NCBI RefSeq assembly: GCF_030247195.1
Contig: NC_080672.1
Coordinates: forward strand, 67,807,771 to 67,871,770
Origin: Topomyia yanbarensis
Taxonomy: Eukaryota > Arthropoda > Insecta > Diptera > Culicidae
DNA: 64,000 nt
Direction: 5' to 3'
Under the pieces are notes generated by a model. It saw only the letters and a program-made list of their open reading frames with translations. It was not told the origin of the DNA and did not search any database. Made by a program: the position numbers and the translations under genes. The first letter of the stretch is position 1. Every line of letters begins with the position of its first letter. Positions 1 to 12,226 of the stretch are shown here, piece by piece.

Positions 1-919
1 TCCCGACGAGAGTATCCAAATTTAACATAACAATTACATCGGTTTCATGGAAATGGCTAGACCATTTGAACCAACTTCTGTTTCAAATGGAAGTTTTCAC
101 AACAACGTAAACCGCTATTAAATTTAATTCCGACCCGACTTGTGGTTCCGGAGCTACGGGTTGTGGCGTGCGGTCACATAGCAAATTCCAATACCGCGAT
201 GAATGAAAAAAGGTCAAAATTTCGCTAGAATGTGTGTCAAACAAATTGCATTTGCAGTTCTGGGTCAGTGATGGCCAACCGAAGTCTCATTGACGACATT
301 GACCGTCACAAACAGTTCCGGAAGTGCCACGGAAGAGTAACCACCTATCAACATTGACACACTCATAAGGTTTGGCCGATTTTCACAAACTTAGTCCCAA
401 ATTATACGTATATTATCCCCGTAGACATCTACGATATTTCATACGGATCGGCTATATGGTTCCGGAAATATAGACTGAACCGTCCGGTCACATATGAAAT
501 TCCCATATAAGCCAGAGCTAAAATTCTATTTTCAAAAAGCATGAACTTACGAAATTTCAGAAATCGAATTTGTATTTTCGATACCACATTTAATGTAATA
601 ATTCCCTGGCTGTTCCGAAAAAAAATTGTGAACACTTTTTGGTGTCTAGACCTTTTTGGACATAAAAGATCCATCCTACACATGGTGCGGAACCGTCAAT
701 TACTGGTCCTAAAATTTTCGATTTGGTCTTTTTTCTTTTACAACATTTTAGAAATTGAATATTGATTTCTTTTCTTGTATATTGACAACTATGCCATGTA
801 TAATGAAAATGTAATTTGTACATTAGAAAGTTTATAGTGAACATAACCAACCATGAAATCCTAGTGTTCATATTTGAGAAAGGCACAAATACACCGCTAG
901 GTTGATTAAACCAGGTTTT
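1..919 (+). repeat. Degenerate copy of a dispersed Aedes-type repeat, right end
   Basis: The block has hallmarks shared with the better preserved copies at 33174-34699: a 'ggttccgg...tacggg' segment followed by 'gcggtcacatagcaaattcc', a 'cacaaacttagtc' segment, and the right terminus 'gagaaaggcac...caccgctagg...aggttttt' at about 874-919. Two partial units seem to lie in tandem (around 120-200 and 370-510). No coding capacity is seen. The left end is outside the window. From memory this is a very abundant non-coding family in Aedes genomes; the family name is not certain. Confidence 0.55.
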
Positions 920-986
920 TCTTATCTTATAAATGCAAAACATACAAAAATAAATATATCTTTTTGTTTTACACTGGATATTCATA

Positions 987-1608
987 GGGGAATCCGAGGC
1001 TATTCGGACCTACCTAAGCAAATCGCCTCTACGTTCTTCCATCCTTTTGCAATGTACGGGTACTTCGGACCTCGCTACGGGACGATTCGACTGTCATTTT
1101 TTTTTGTTGCAATGGAATTATGTTTACTTGTGAAATACTTATTGGATAAACTCCTTAAGAAGCCCAAAAGAAAATTACAAACTCCTTAAGAAGCCCAAAA
1201 GAAAAATATTGTTCGGGTTAGTCACAGCTGTTGATTAGCGCATCATCTATTTTCTTTGCTTTGGCGTGTGTAATCGTGTGCGTGGCCGTAAGCCGCTGAA
1301 AGGTGGTTGATGGAATAGTCCGAATAGTCCTGTACGCTCATTTCGCACAAAAGTAGTGAGCGTCTTGAAAATATCTGTGTTTTCCAAAAACCTTGCCTGT
1401 TATTATTTTTACTTTTATTTGTTACTTTATTCACGGTTTTACCATTATCTCTTCTCTAGAAAAACCCAAAGAATTAGATTCAGCTGTCAAAATTTATGTT
1501 TTAGAATAGCGGATCCACGATATGTACGACAGTAAGAAAGTCTAACGATTTTCTGAGAAATCGAGGGGGTCCGAATTTCCCGCATGGTCCTAATAGCCCC
1601 GGGTCCCC
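987..1608. mobile_element. MITE, 622 bp, TA target duplication
   Basis: The ends form imperfect terminal inverted repeats. The left end reads GGGGAATCCGAGGCTATT and the right end, reverse-complemented, reads GGGGACCCGGGGCTATT; both continue into GGACC. Each end is flanked by TA (985-986 and 1609-1610), as for Tc1/mariner-type insertions. The interior has no transposase. It contains a local 31-32-bp tandem duplication at about 1146-1207 ('ctccttaagaagcccaaaag' twice). It is probably a non-autonomous element. Confidence 0.7.
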
Positions 1609-1709
1609 TACCAAATAATCAGAATCATATTGGGTGTTAAAATGACGGCAGACCTTTGGTAACTGTATATTTGTCAATCAAATTCCAAAACATTCCACGT
1701 TGTCTGAGA

Positions 1710-2095
1710 TATACAGAATATCGCTATGCCGATAGTCGCCATTTTGTATTTCAAAATGGCCTCAGACATTGATCTCTATCATGTGTTCATTAGGCCCGCT
1801 CTAAAAATATGCATTATAAAAAAATCCGTTGGACCGGAAGTCGCTCTCTTGGTATTCAAAATGGCCTCAGGCATCGATATTTTGCGTCACAAAATTTCCC
1901 GTCTTGATGAGGTTTTAGAAAATTCCAGTGAACCGGAAGTAGCCATCTTGGCTTTCCAAAATGGCTTCAGACATCGATAACTGGCATCTCCTCGTCAAGC
2001 CCGTTCCAAAAATACTCATATTGATGGGGTTTTAGAGAATACCACTGAACCGGGAGTCGCCATCTTGGTTTTCAAAATAGCTTCAGTACAAAACA
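1710..2095 (+). repeat. About four tandem degenerate units of ~100-118 bp
   Basis: A segment resembling 'gtcgccatcttggttttcaa' followed by 'aatggcttcag' recurs near 1735, 1842, 1939 and 2057. The same family appears inverted at 3325-3600 and more weakly at 50800-51060. The units are diverged and non-coding. Confidence 0.6.
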
Positions 2096-2486
2096 ATCGG
2101 TTTACAATACAAGTTCAAGAAAGGCGTTTCAAAAAGTTACTTTATAAATTTGGTTCTATTTATTTTATTGAGTTTATTTTTTTCATTTAGTTTCTTTAAT
2201 TATATATATTTCAATAAATTTTTCAAATGTTCTATTATTTTATTTATTCTTTTTATTATATTCGAAATCGATTAGTTTTATTCATATTCCTCATTTTATT
2301 TGCTATATTATTTTTATGAAATTTATCACTTTATTCTTAAATTTCTCTTTAAATTTTCTAATTCTATTTATTTTATTCATTCTATCCATTTTTTGCTTCA
2401 TTTACATAATAAATTTTTAAAATTTTCCACAGCAGGACTCGAGTCTGCGCTTTCAATGTCTCTAGTACAATACGTTCTTCGCTTAA

Positions 2487-2614
2487 CCCTTAAATGCGCA
2501 ATGTTGTTTTAAAACAACATTGTAAAAACCATCTCAAAATTATCGTAGCAACGTATTAAAACCGTGAGACAATTTTCAGAGAATTTGAAAAAAATTGGTT
2601 TGCGCCTTTAAGGG
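2487..2614. mobile_element. piggyBac-like MITE, 128 bp, TTAA target duplication
   Basis: The element starts CCCTTAAATGCGCAA and its right end reverse-complements to CCCTTAAAGGCGCAA. Both sides are flanked by TTAA (2483-2486 and 2615-2618), the target duplication of piggyBac-superfamily transposons. A perfect internal palindrome, AATGTTGTTTT/AAAACAACATT, sits at 2501-2522. It is too short to code, so it must be non-autonomous. Confidence 0.75.
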
Positions 2615-2618
2615 TTAA

Positions 2619-3320
2619 ATTCTTCAAAATTATGAATATGAAATGTCTCACCTCACTGCTCGAAGAGGCCTGTTTTATTTTATATATGCTTAAGATTTCT
2701 AGAAAATGACCAGTGCAATATGCTTGAAATGATTGGAGTTCCCATTTTTTTTAATTTTGTGCTACTCGTTCAAATTCTTTGTGAACATCGGTTCAGCCAT
2801 CTCCGAGAAAACGATGTGGACATTTTGTATCCGCACATACACACAGACATTTTTCGATCTCGACAAACTATATGAGAAAGGCAAAAATCGTATTTCGCAA
2901 AACCGTGCAAAAAAGTGCGTGCAAAAACAGAATCCGGTGCACCAGGTTAAATTTTCCACTATCGTATAATGATCGGTTTCGGAATTATTCAGAGTCCCCG
3001 TGGGGTATATCCGGCATCCAAGTAAGGTGACGGACGAGTTTTAAAGAAACATCTGATAAATGTAAGTAGAATTTTTAAAATTCGTCTGCATATATTATCC
3101 ATTGATTCTTCACAATGAACATGGATTGAATCAATCTTGGCCACCAGAAAACTGTTCCGGGAGAACCTTAGAAAATGTAGATACTTTTCTATCATTCCAG
3201 CTTTTTGGATTCATAGATTTATACGAAATGGGAAGTTATACAAATAATACACTCCTACAGCTCCCTTAACCTCGGTATGGCCATTCCGGCACCGGCTGGT
3301 CAGCAGAAGACAGAAATTGG
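2619..3320. other. Intronic sequence, nothing recognised
   Basis: No exon, RNA gene or clear repeat boundary was found. A short 'tatatgagaaaggcaaaaa' segment near 2868 resembles the terminus of the dispersed family at 1-919, so part of this stretch may be an old copy. Confidence 0.4.
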
Positions 3321-3324
3321 TGAT

Positions 3325-3600
3325 TGACGCTATTTTGAAAACTAAGATGGCGGATTCCGGTTGCCACAAAGCAGTGACGACTATCATCAATGTGAATATC
3401 ATTTGAAAGGGGGTGATCAGTAAAAGACCGAAATTGATTATTGACACCATTTTGTAACCCAAGATGGCGGTTTCCAGTTACCACACAATAATGAACACCA
3501 TCATCAATATGGGTGTCATTTGAAAAGGGGTGGTCAGTAAAAGACAGAAATGCACTAATGATGTCATTTTGAAAACCAAGAAGGCGACTTCCGGTTAGAC
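3325..3600 (-). repeat. Three tandem ~118-bp units, inverted relative to 1710-2095
   Basis: 'ttttgaaaac' followed by 'aagatggcg' recurs near 3333, 3452 and 3567, separated by 'catttgaaaggggtgatcag' type segments. This is the reverse complement of the 1710-2095 family. Short open frames here are by-products of the period. Confidence 0.6.
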
Positions 3601-4786
3601 ATGTGCACTGCCAAAAGAATACAAATTACTTTGATATACGTTCATTCAGTATCTGATTACTCGATTACTTTTCTTCCTCTGTATTTATGTTGAAGACACC
3701 GCATGGAAAAAAATTGTTACCAGATTCGCGAATAAAGTGCCATTTACATAACGACAACAGGACCACAAACAAAAACAATTTGTTTTATAATTGTGTTCAA
3801 TTTCCTTCCGTAACGCTTGTATAATGCTTTACTTGTGGAGATTTCTGTTTTTTGTGAATTTCATTTACGGTTTCCGCTATGTCATCACCAATTACTCATA
3901 AACCAAATGTTTACTCGGGATTATACCCACAAATCTACATAGTTTACGGTTCAATTATACGACGTGACCCATTCGTGATTGATTATGTCTTGGTCGTGGT
4001 TTTGAATTAGAGCACAAAACTTAAACAGTCTCAATGTTTTCTCACTACTTCACGAAACTCGGAATGTTATTCATGGATTCATTCATGCCTTGGGAATTGG
4101 TTCATGACTCGCGAGTGAGTACTAGTTCCTAAAATCATAAAACACGTTTTTACATTCATAATGTAGTTCATGAAATGTTCAATTTTGAGCCTGAGCTTAA
4201 TATTTTTACGCGAACAATTTCACAGAACTCAGACTTTTATTTACGTATTCGTGAACAGGTTCTTACGTGCTTTTGAATATGTTCACAAATTTAGATGTTA
4301 TTCCTAATCATTTTCACTTTCATGCAACTCTGTGCATTGTCTTTCGGAGAATTTTCCTCTTTTCTTTTAGTTTTTTGTTTTGAATCGAGTAGTTTCATCT
4401 TTTTCTTTCAAATTATGTTAAAAAATGCTGAACAGCGTGAATATAAAGATGGATTTTTTTATTAAATTAGCCATATTTTGGTGTATTAAGAGTTTACACC
4501 GCCGTAGATTTTTTTAAAAAATCCGAATATTTATTATTATTATTACTGTTTATTACAGCTTTAACCCTATGGGACATTCGCTGAAGGATTTTGGAAGTAC
4601 GCTTATTAAATATATTATATATATTTTTATTTCAAGTAGGGGTGGATCCAGATTAAAATTTCCTAGTGGCTCGGAAATTTCGTTTTTGAAATGAACAGAT
4701 TACGTAATACGTAGTAGCCGCATTTAATAAAAATGAGTGAAAAATTTGTTTTGAAATGATTTTGAGTTTGATACCCTCCTGCTGAA
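3601..4786. other. AT-rich intronic sequence without a recognised feature
   Basis: No coding or splice-supported exon was seen on either strand. A fragment at 4559-4580 ('tttaaccctatgggacattcg') resembles the non-tRNA part of Feilai and may be a decayed remnant. Confidence 0.4.
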
Positions 4787-5430
4787 TCCGCTGCTGATTT
4801 CAAGCGTTTCAGCGTAAACACATAGCATCTTAAGTTCGTGGCTGTCGATCCATTGCATGTTTGCACTTTTTTTTTTTTTTTAAATTTTGATTTTAGATGT
4901 TTTAACCTTAGGGTCATTCGCCTCTTTTCGAGTTATAGAAATCTCTTTTGGAAAAGTCTCTAACCCTATGTGCGGGGCCAGGAATCGAACTCAGGTGAGC
5001 TGCGTACAAGGCAATCGATTTACCAACTACGCTATGCCCACCTCCGATGTATGTATGTGTAGATCATACTGAATATGAAGACTTTTTTTTTCATTAGGTC
5101 CATTCTGCAAATGAAAGTCCTCTTTTTTCGCTTATTGCCGCGAAACCACAAAACTTTTTAAACATTTATCAGTATGTTCCGAAAGACCAAGGTTTTTACT
5201 AGCTTATTATGCATGCAGTTGGCCGGAAATCAGAAAGGTGACCGATTAATTCGCGGAAGAGAAAGTAAACAAAGAGAGGCTCTCTTTTTCAGATTGGACC
5301 TATCGAAAAAAAGACTTCATGTGTAATAGACATTCCCACCACTATTTTAAAGAAAACCAGCCAAGGAATCATAGTTTGGACAAATGAGAAAGGCACAGTG
5401 CCACTAGGTGAATTAAAACAGGTTTTATGT
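4787..5430 (+). repeat. Dispersed-family 3' segment interrupted by a SINE
   Basis: The left part ('agttcgtggctg...ccattg', about 4832-4858) and the right terminus ('atgagaaaggcacagtgcc', about 5385-5404, then 'aaaacaggtttt') match the continuous segment at 34500-34699. They are separated here by the Feilai SINE. The (TTTTTATA)n array starts directly after the terminus. Confidence 0.55.
4867..5047 (-). mobile_element. Feilai-type tRNA-derived SINE
   Basis: Read on the - strand it begins with a tRNA-like head: 'gtgggcatagcgtagttgg' (box A-like), then 'ggttcgat/gagttcgattc' (box B-like). It continues with a 'tagggttagagac' core and 'gaggcgaatgaccc', and ends in an A-rich tail (the T run at 4867-4881 on +). 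This matches the Feilai SINE of Aedes and aligns along its length with the copy at 12669-12846. No clean target duplication was found, so this copy is probably the older one. Confidence 0.8.
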
Positions 5431-5439
5431 TCTTATATT

Positions 5440-6300
5440 TTAATACTTTTATATTATCTTTATATTTTTATATTTTTATATTTTTATATTTTTATATTTT
5501 TATATTTTTATATTTTTATATTTTTATATTTTTATATTTTTATATTTTTATATTTTTATATTTTTATATTTTTATATTTTTATATTTTTATATTTTTATA
5601 TTTCTATATTTTTATATTTTTATATTTTTATGTTTTTAAATTTTTATATTCTTATATTTTTATATTTTTATATGTTTATATTTTTATATTTTTATATTTT
5701 TATATTTTTATATTTTTTTATTTTTATATTTTTATATATTTATATTTTTATATTTTTTTATTTTTATATTTTTAGATTTTTATATTTTTACATTTTTATA
5801 TTTTCATATATTTATATTTTTATATTTTTATATTTTTATATTTTTATATTTTCACATTTTTATATTTTTATATTTTTGTATTTTTATATTTTTATTTTTT
5901 TATATTTTTATATTTTAATTTTTTTATATTTTTATATTTCTATATTTTTATATTTTTATGTTTTTATATTTTTATATTTTTATATTTTTATATTTTTTTA
6001 TTTTTATATTTTTAAATTTTTAATTTTTTATATTTTTATATCTTTATATTTTCATATTTTTATTTCTTATATTTTTATATTCTTATATTTTTATATTTTT
6101 ATATTTTTATATTTTTATATTTTTATATTTTTATATTTTTATATTTTTATATTTTTATATTTTTATATTTTTATATTTTTATATTTTAATATTTTTATAT
6201 TTTTATATTTTTATATTTTTATATTTTTATATTTTTATATTTTTATATTTTTATATTTTTATATTTTTATATTTTTATATTTTCATATCTTTATATTCTT
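5440..6300. repeat. (TTTTTATA)n octamer array 1
   Basis: About 107 copies of the 8-bp unit TTTTTATA run in tandem, with frequent point variants and unit-length changes, especially at 5630-6090. Because 8 is not a multiple of 3, each frame cycles through the same eight codons. The hydrophobic F/Y/I/L open frames are therefore artefacts. The array is more decayed than array 2 (10827-12024). Confidence 0.95.
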
Positions 6301-6313
6301 GCTTTTTAAAATT

Positions 6314-6495
6314 TTAAATTTTTATGTTTTCTATATCTACAGATAATATACGCCTTTTCGTCATTTTAAAATTCTTTCTTGACGACACTAGCTCAAAGCT
6401 CAAAGACACACACACACTCCCGCACACGTGTCTCCGGCACCGGCAAAGAGGGCGGTAGTGCATTTTTCTATAAATTTAATTAAAACTTTTCCTTC
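6314..6495 (+). repeat. 3' flank of octamer array, copy 1
   Basis: About 180 bp that recurs directly after array 2 at 12037-12224. It includes 'ctatatctacagataata', 'gacgacactagctcaaagct', an ACAC-rich stretch, 'cgtgtctccggcaccggca' and the end 'cttttccttc'. Similarity stops at this last motif in both copies, so array plus flank behaves as one duplicated or mobile unit. No function is recognised. Confidence 0.75.
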
Positions 6496-9400
6496 ATTAT
6501 ACCCTATTGTAAAGCAGTGCATGAGCGTAATATGCCGCGTTCGTGCCAAGATCCGGATCGGGTAGATTTTGCTGTCGAGAGCTTTCAGGTTGGCTGGTCT
6601 GGTTAGCATCAGACACTTGCTAATAGAAAGAGAAAAGTTAGAATTTCCAATTAGTGTTGGAATAATTTTTCGGTAATTTTCTTGACCTCCCGGTCGAGTA
6701 GCTCCGAAGTGCTATTGATCCGCGGCGTTGGGGATCCGGTAGAAATTGAATGTTTATTATCGCTGTAATAACAAAGAAGACCTATTTTACATTGCTAATT
6801 CGAAGTTTTAAGTTTTAGTTCCACCAACCGTACAGCTGTGGCACATGTCTCATTTACATCATAATTACTAGCGCATTTCCTTGCGTTTTTCGGCGGTTGC
6901 AGCTCGCGGACCAACATTTACTGGGAAGAGTGCATATCGTAAATGCGTTCCGTGAAATTCTGTCCTGAGAGCATATGATTATAAGACAAGTGCTCAGGAA
7001 GGTTTTGTGAATATATTTACCTATTTTCTCTGCCAAAAATCGATATTACACCGTTCTGCATCCTGATGGGAAAGTTTTCTGGTTATATGTTCGGCGAACT
7101 ATAAACATGATGATAGCTAATCTTACCGAAACTCACAGTCTAATGTTGGTTTGAAATTCAGCAACCGTTGAATGGCTCGACACTAACCATGATATCAATT
7201 TCCGAACCACCATAGAATGATCGGAGAAAACTAATATTATTCTAGGAAAAACCATTGCCAACTTCACAGTGCATAGTCAGATTGGATAGAGAAAAAAACT
7301 CCATTCCATTTGTGCACAACAAGTGCAATGGAAATGCTTCGTGCTTTTTCGTACCTCTGCTGTTGCATCATTTTTTTTTTTGCAAACAAGCAAGTGCTCT
7401 CGCCCCTAAACACTTCCCGACGTGCTTAGTTCGGTGCAAAGAAATGCTTCCACCATACACCATTCTCAACCAAAGCGACCAAAACCTGGGCTTCATCGTG
7501 GCAGTAGAGTTGAGTGCAAATTTATGACGTGAAGCGCACTTGGGTAGCAAATAAATTCGGTCAGCACTCGCAGATCATGTCCATGCGGTGGCAAAGCTTC
7601 AGGCTGGTTGTATGACACAAAGATTAATGCGACTCGAAGATGGAAATTTTTCACATTAGATTCCGACCGGGAAGATTTATTTGCCGCTCGCAACAAGTGG
7701 TTTGCGAAAGTGGAGAACTTTTTTTTATTGACCTGGAGACGCATGGTTGTTTGATGGTGGACGTTTGTTCGGGGGCATTTTTTCATCTGAATTTTGCCAC
7801 ACTCAATAAGAAGCTTGTCGTGGAAGTTTTGAAACAAACGATTATGATGTATCTCCGAGTAAATTCATCACGAAACTTCCGAAACGATCGGCGGTGGCAG
7901 CGGGAAATCTTGTTTGCATGAGATAAAAAGCGCATTTTTTCGCCATGACTCAAGTTGTCTTCCTCCACGAGACCCACAAAGTACCTTATCACAATCAACG
8001 TAATCATCTTTCGTTCTACTTCTCCCTAATTGTGTTTCTTAGCTCGTGGTCCGTGGTATTATGACAGCCAAGGAGGGAGCTGATGTAAGCCCGCGATCCC
8101 CGGTAGTAGTCAGCGAGCAGTTAGCCACAAAAAAATAGACAAGGGTTGGGTAATAAATTTACGTCAATTTTAAATGTCTTTGTTCGGAGGGGCGCACTCT
8201 TTTCGCCGTATTTCATCCGTCGGACTGTTGTGAACGTTGGAATATCCGAAACTCACATTTAATTAGATGGTATGGAGATTTTGGGGTTTTTTTACACCGT
8301 TGGGAGAAAAGTCGGAGCAAATTGAATTTTGATTCCATGGAAATGTAATACAGTTGGTCGGAGCTTATATGCCAGTGTTAAGATAAATCTTGTAAGAGTT
8401 TTCTTTAGAATTTTCTAATCATATTTGAAAAAACCCATGGCAATAATTGGTTGAAAAAACTAAACGGACTTTGAGCAGAAGTTCTAATTTCACTGATGAG
8501 GATGGATCTAATGGATTCAAAGCTTGTTTATTGGGCTTTTACCTTAAACGCACTGTGCGAACAATAATTGAATAAGTGGATTTTTCGCCCCACACACAAA
8601 AGTACGCCAATGATAAACAGATTGAAAGAAATTTAAATTCACTTACTCGTTATTTGAGGAACTATATAGGAAGCACTCTACCTCTGCATGGTAAAGAGAA
8701 CGGAACCGGTTCATGCAGAATAGCTATTCACAATCTATAGTAAACGCACTCAAAAGAGCCCCCCAGTCGCAGTGCAGCACACTATGGAAAAGGACGGGGG
8801 AACGTTTGTTCGAAGCGAAATGAAATCAATTTCTTCAAACTGGCAAACAAGGATGTAAAAGATAGATAGCGTCTTTCTTTCCTGCTTGTGGACTAAAACA
8901 ACTGCAAGTGTTAGGGTGCTGCAGTATTTTTAGCACTAGGTACTGGATGGAGTGGAGGTAAGCTTGAATGCATTTCCTGACACCTCTTGAGCAGACATAT
9001 TTTCCCCCAATCACCTCCCCCACCCCTGCTTGTCCGATCCCGCTTCCACAGGGATGTATGGTAGAAAACCGTCATATTGTATGACCACCGTACATACATC
9101 TCCTCGAGGCTATTCCTGTGGAAGTTTCTCAATATTCATGCAAACTCTGGACTTTGCTAACTCGAACCGTGCCGACAACGGGGAAGCTTAACTGGAGCCA
9201 GCCAGCGAGCAAGAAAAAGAAGCAACGATTTGTGGCAGGACAGCTTCAGACGTAGTAAAGCTTTTCACCCTTTTCATACTGCACGTAAGGGTCTGCATCG
9301 GTCAGCTTCTTTGGACCGCCACCCCGACAACGTAATCATGGCCGTTGGTGGAAAGACGTCCGGTTGGTGTTTTAGTACTGCTCCGGGCGCTGCTGGTTGG

Positions 9401-9955
9401 GTAAACTGACTGCATCAGGTCTGTTATGAATGGCAGTTAATTTTGAAAAGTTCATCCTTCCAGTCTGCAGCCTGGTGGATGATGCCTGCGGGGGGTTTTT
9501 CGGTTTGGATCATACGGTGGTGCATTTATCTCAATCTCGGCGGTCTCTGGGTTTTCGCTGTTGGCAAGATGTATGCACATATGAGATCTGGTACGATTTT
9601 CGGTATGTTAACAATATCGAAACCAATTAAATAGATTTAAGTTTAACGAGCGAATACCCGAAGCAACTAGTGTATAACGTGTTCGATATGTGCTTATGCT
9701 TTTTTCGAGAATTTGGAGCTGACGTACATATGTGCAGATTTATCTAATTTTATCCACACTGATATTGTACGATGCAGAAAAGAACAAATAAGTACATAAT
9801 TAGGTAAGATTAAATTATGAAACGAAGTCGGTGAGACATCGTAATAAACCTCTTTATGTACTGTGTTGGTGATTCGGGAGAGGGCCGATATAGCCAAGCA
9901 GAGTAAAATAACTACAGAATACTAAATTCAGGTATTCCATACCAACGACTTAATA
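6496..9955. other. Intron interior, no supported gene
   Basis: Many short open frames lie on both strands, but none has recognisable domains, exon borders or overlapping support. The stretch is closer to unique, mixed composition than its neighbours and holds few obvious repeats. It could contain intronic regulatory DNA of ttv, but nothing visible proves it. Confidence 0.4.
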
Positions 9956-10290
9956 CAGTGAAGACCCGATTTTATCAGTCCCTGATTTTAGCTACCCCCG
10001 AATTTATCAGCTTCATATGAAAATTTATAGTTGGTAGTTTGATGGGCTCTAGCAGACGAACCAAATTGAATTCGAGCAAATCCTTTCTTGAGCATATTTT
10101 TCTTATCTTAGAGATCCTAAATATGCAAAAAAAAGCTAAATAATCAAGAAAGGTCATGAGACTATATCTTGGGACCAAAGAAGAATATTTTAAGAGCTTC
10201 GGTTTCTTAAAAAGAAAGAAAAATATATGTCCCGATTTTATCAATGTCCCGGTTTTTTTTCAGTGCTGAAAAAACGGGTCTTTCCGGTAC
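9956..10290. mobile_element. TA-flanked MITE, copy 1 (CAGTGAAGACCC family)
   Basis: It begins CAGTGAAGACCCGATTTTAT after a TA at 9954-9955. It aligns with 53619-53907 through 'tttcttatcttagagatcc', 'atattttaagagc.tcggttt' and 'atatgtcccgattttatcaa'. The right end is decayed ('aacgggtctttccggtacca'), whereas the 53619 copy keeps a good inverted repeat. CAGT ends with TA duplication suggest a Tc1/mariner/pogo-type non-autonomous element. Confidence 0.65.
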
Positions 10291-10636
10291 CACTATATGA
10301 TATAAATGAGCTCTAGTTATTATAACAAAGACATGTTATACGAGTAACTATTTGATAACGAAATGAGTTATTATAATACCTAAATAATAATAAAACATTT
10401 TTCAACTTTCCGACAACAAAATTGACTGTATGGAGGTATTCAATAAGATATTGTTTGGGTATTCGTAAAAAACACTGGAATACATAAATAATACTAAAAT
10501 AAAGTATTCTACCTCACTGAGGTATTAAACAGGTATTGAAAAATATCTGCTTAATATCTTAATGAGGTATAATAATCAATTGATACCAAGTTTTGGTATG
10601 AATACCAAAATATAGTTTGCTCGGGTTATTGGCCAG
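10291..10636. other. AT-rich sequence with many 'ggtatt/aatacc' motifs
   Basis: Copies of 'ggtatt' and its complement recur, also left of the MITE at 9920-9945, suggesting an older repeat split by that MITE. No boundaries could be fixed. Confidence 0.3.
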
Positions 10637-10754
10637 CTATTTTCCCCTGGTCGGATATGATTGGTGGTTCGATAAACAACAGAAGTTATTTCGAGCTGGT
10701 ATACTGGTACGGTCCGATTTCAAGGACCGAACGCTGGAACAGCTCAATAATTAG
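10637..10754 (+). pseudogene. Exon-like coding fragment, copy A (broken)
   Basis: After a possible acceptor (ggccag, ending 10636), one frame reads YFPLVGYDWWFDKQQKLFRA and continues until a TAG at 10752-10754. From 10666 the DNA is duplicated at 12225. The two translations agree closely (FDKQQKLFRAGIL, then SDFKDRTLEQL). Copy A replaces EW with VR and has the early stop where copy B has a tyrosine codon. The protein is not recognised. It does not resemble ttv. It may be a retained fragment of another gene or of an undescribed repeat. Confidence 0.4.
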
Positions 10755-10826
10755 CTGAAAGTGGAGAATTTTTCATTCTTCCTATGGTTCCCACTGCTTG
10801 AGAGAAATCTCTTTTCCAGTCTAGTG

Positions 10827-12024
10827 ATTTTATATTTTTATATTTTTATATTTTTATATTTTTATATTTTTATATTTTTATATTTTTATATTTTTATATT
10901 TTTTTATTTTTATATTTTTATATTCATATATATTTTTATATTTTTATATTTTTATATTTCTATATTTTTATATTTTTATATTTTTATATTTTTATATTTT
11001 TATATTTTTATATTTTTATATTTTTATATTTTTATATTTTTATATTTTTATATTTTTATATTTTTATATTTTTATATTTTTATATTTTTATATTTTTATA
11101 CTTTTATATTTTTATATTTTTATATTTTTATATTTTTATATTTTTATACCTTTATATTTTTATGTTTTTATATTTTTATATTTTTATATTTTTAAATTTT
11201 TATATTTTTATATTTTTATATTTCCATATTTTTATATTTTTATATTTTTATATTTTTATATTTTTATATTTTTATATTTTTATATTTTTATATTTTTATA
11301 TTTTTATATTTTTATATTTTTATATTTTTATATTTTTATATTGTTATATTTTTATATTTTTATATTTTTATATTTTTATATTTTTATATTTTTATATTTT
11401 TATATTTTTATATTTTTATATTTTTAAATTTTTATATTTTTATATTTTTATATGTTTATATTTTTATATTTTCATATGATTATATTTTTATATTTTTATA
11501 TTTTTATATTTTTATATTTTTATATTTTTATATTTTTATATTTTTATATTTTTATATTTTTATATTTTTATATTTTTATATTTTTATATTTTTATATTTT
11601 TATATTTTTATATTTTTATATTTTTATATTTTTATATTTTTATATTTTTATATTTTTATATTTTTATATTTTTATATTTTTATATTTTTATATTTTTATA
11701 TTTTTATATTTTTATATTTTTATATTTTTATATTTTTATATTTTTATATTTTTATATTTTTATATTTTTATATTTTTATATTTTTATATTTTTATATTTT
11801 TATATTTTTATATTTTTATATTTTTATATTTTTATATTTTTATACTTTTATATTTTTATATTTTTATATTTTTATATTTTTATATTTTTATATTTTTATA
11901 TTTTTATATTTTTATATTTTTAAATTTTCATATTTTTATATTTTTATATTTTTATATTTCCATATTTTTATATTTTTATATTTTTATATTTTTATATTTT
12001 TATATTTTTATATTTTTATATTTT
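10827..12024. repeat. (TTTTTATA)n octamer array 2
   Basis: About 150 tandem copies of TTTTTATA, with long perfect blocks (for example about 11475-11840), so it is more homogeneous than array 1. It starts immediately after the duplicated segment A and ends in the same 3' flank as array 1. The open frames across it are periodicity artefacts. Confidence 0.95.
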
Positions 12025-12036
12025 TGTTTTTTAATT

Positions 12037-12224
12037 CCTTAATTTTTATATTGTCTATATCTACAGATAATACACGCTTTTTCGCTATTTTCGTCATATT
12101 AAAGTCTTCCTTGACGACACTAGCTCAAAGCTCAAAGACACACGCACTCCCACACACGTGTCTCCGGCACCGGCAGAGAGGTCGGGAGTGCATTTTCTAT
12201 AAATTTAATTAAAACTTTTCCTTC
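12037..12224 (+). repeat. 3' flank of octamer array, copy 2
   Basis: Copy of 6314-6495 with the same order of motifs and scattered substitutions. It ends at 'cttttccttc' (12224) and abuts directly onto exon-like fragment B, which starts at 12225. Confidence 0.75.
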
Positions 12225-12226
12225 GG

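Noticed and set aside
5398..6346. Hydrophobic F/Y/I/L open frames over the TTTTTATA array (also 10761-12042)
   Set aside because: Periodicity artefacts of an AT-only octamer, with no codon-level conservation.
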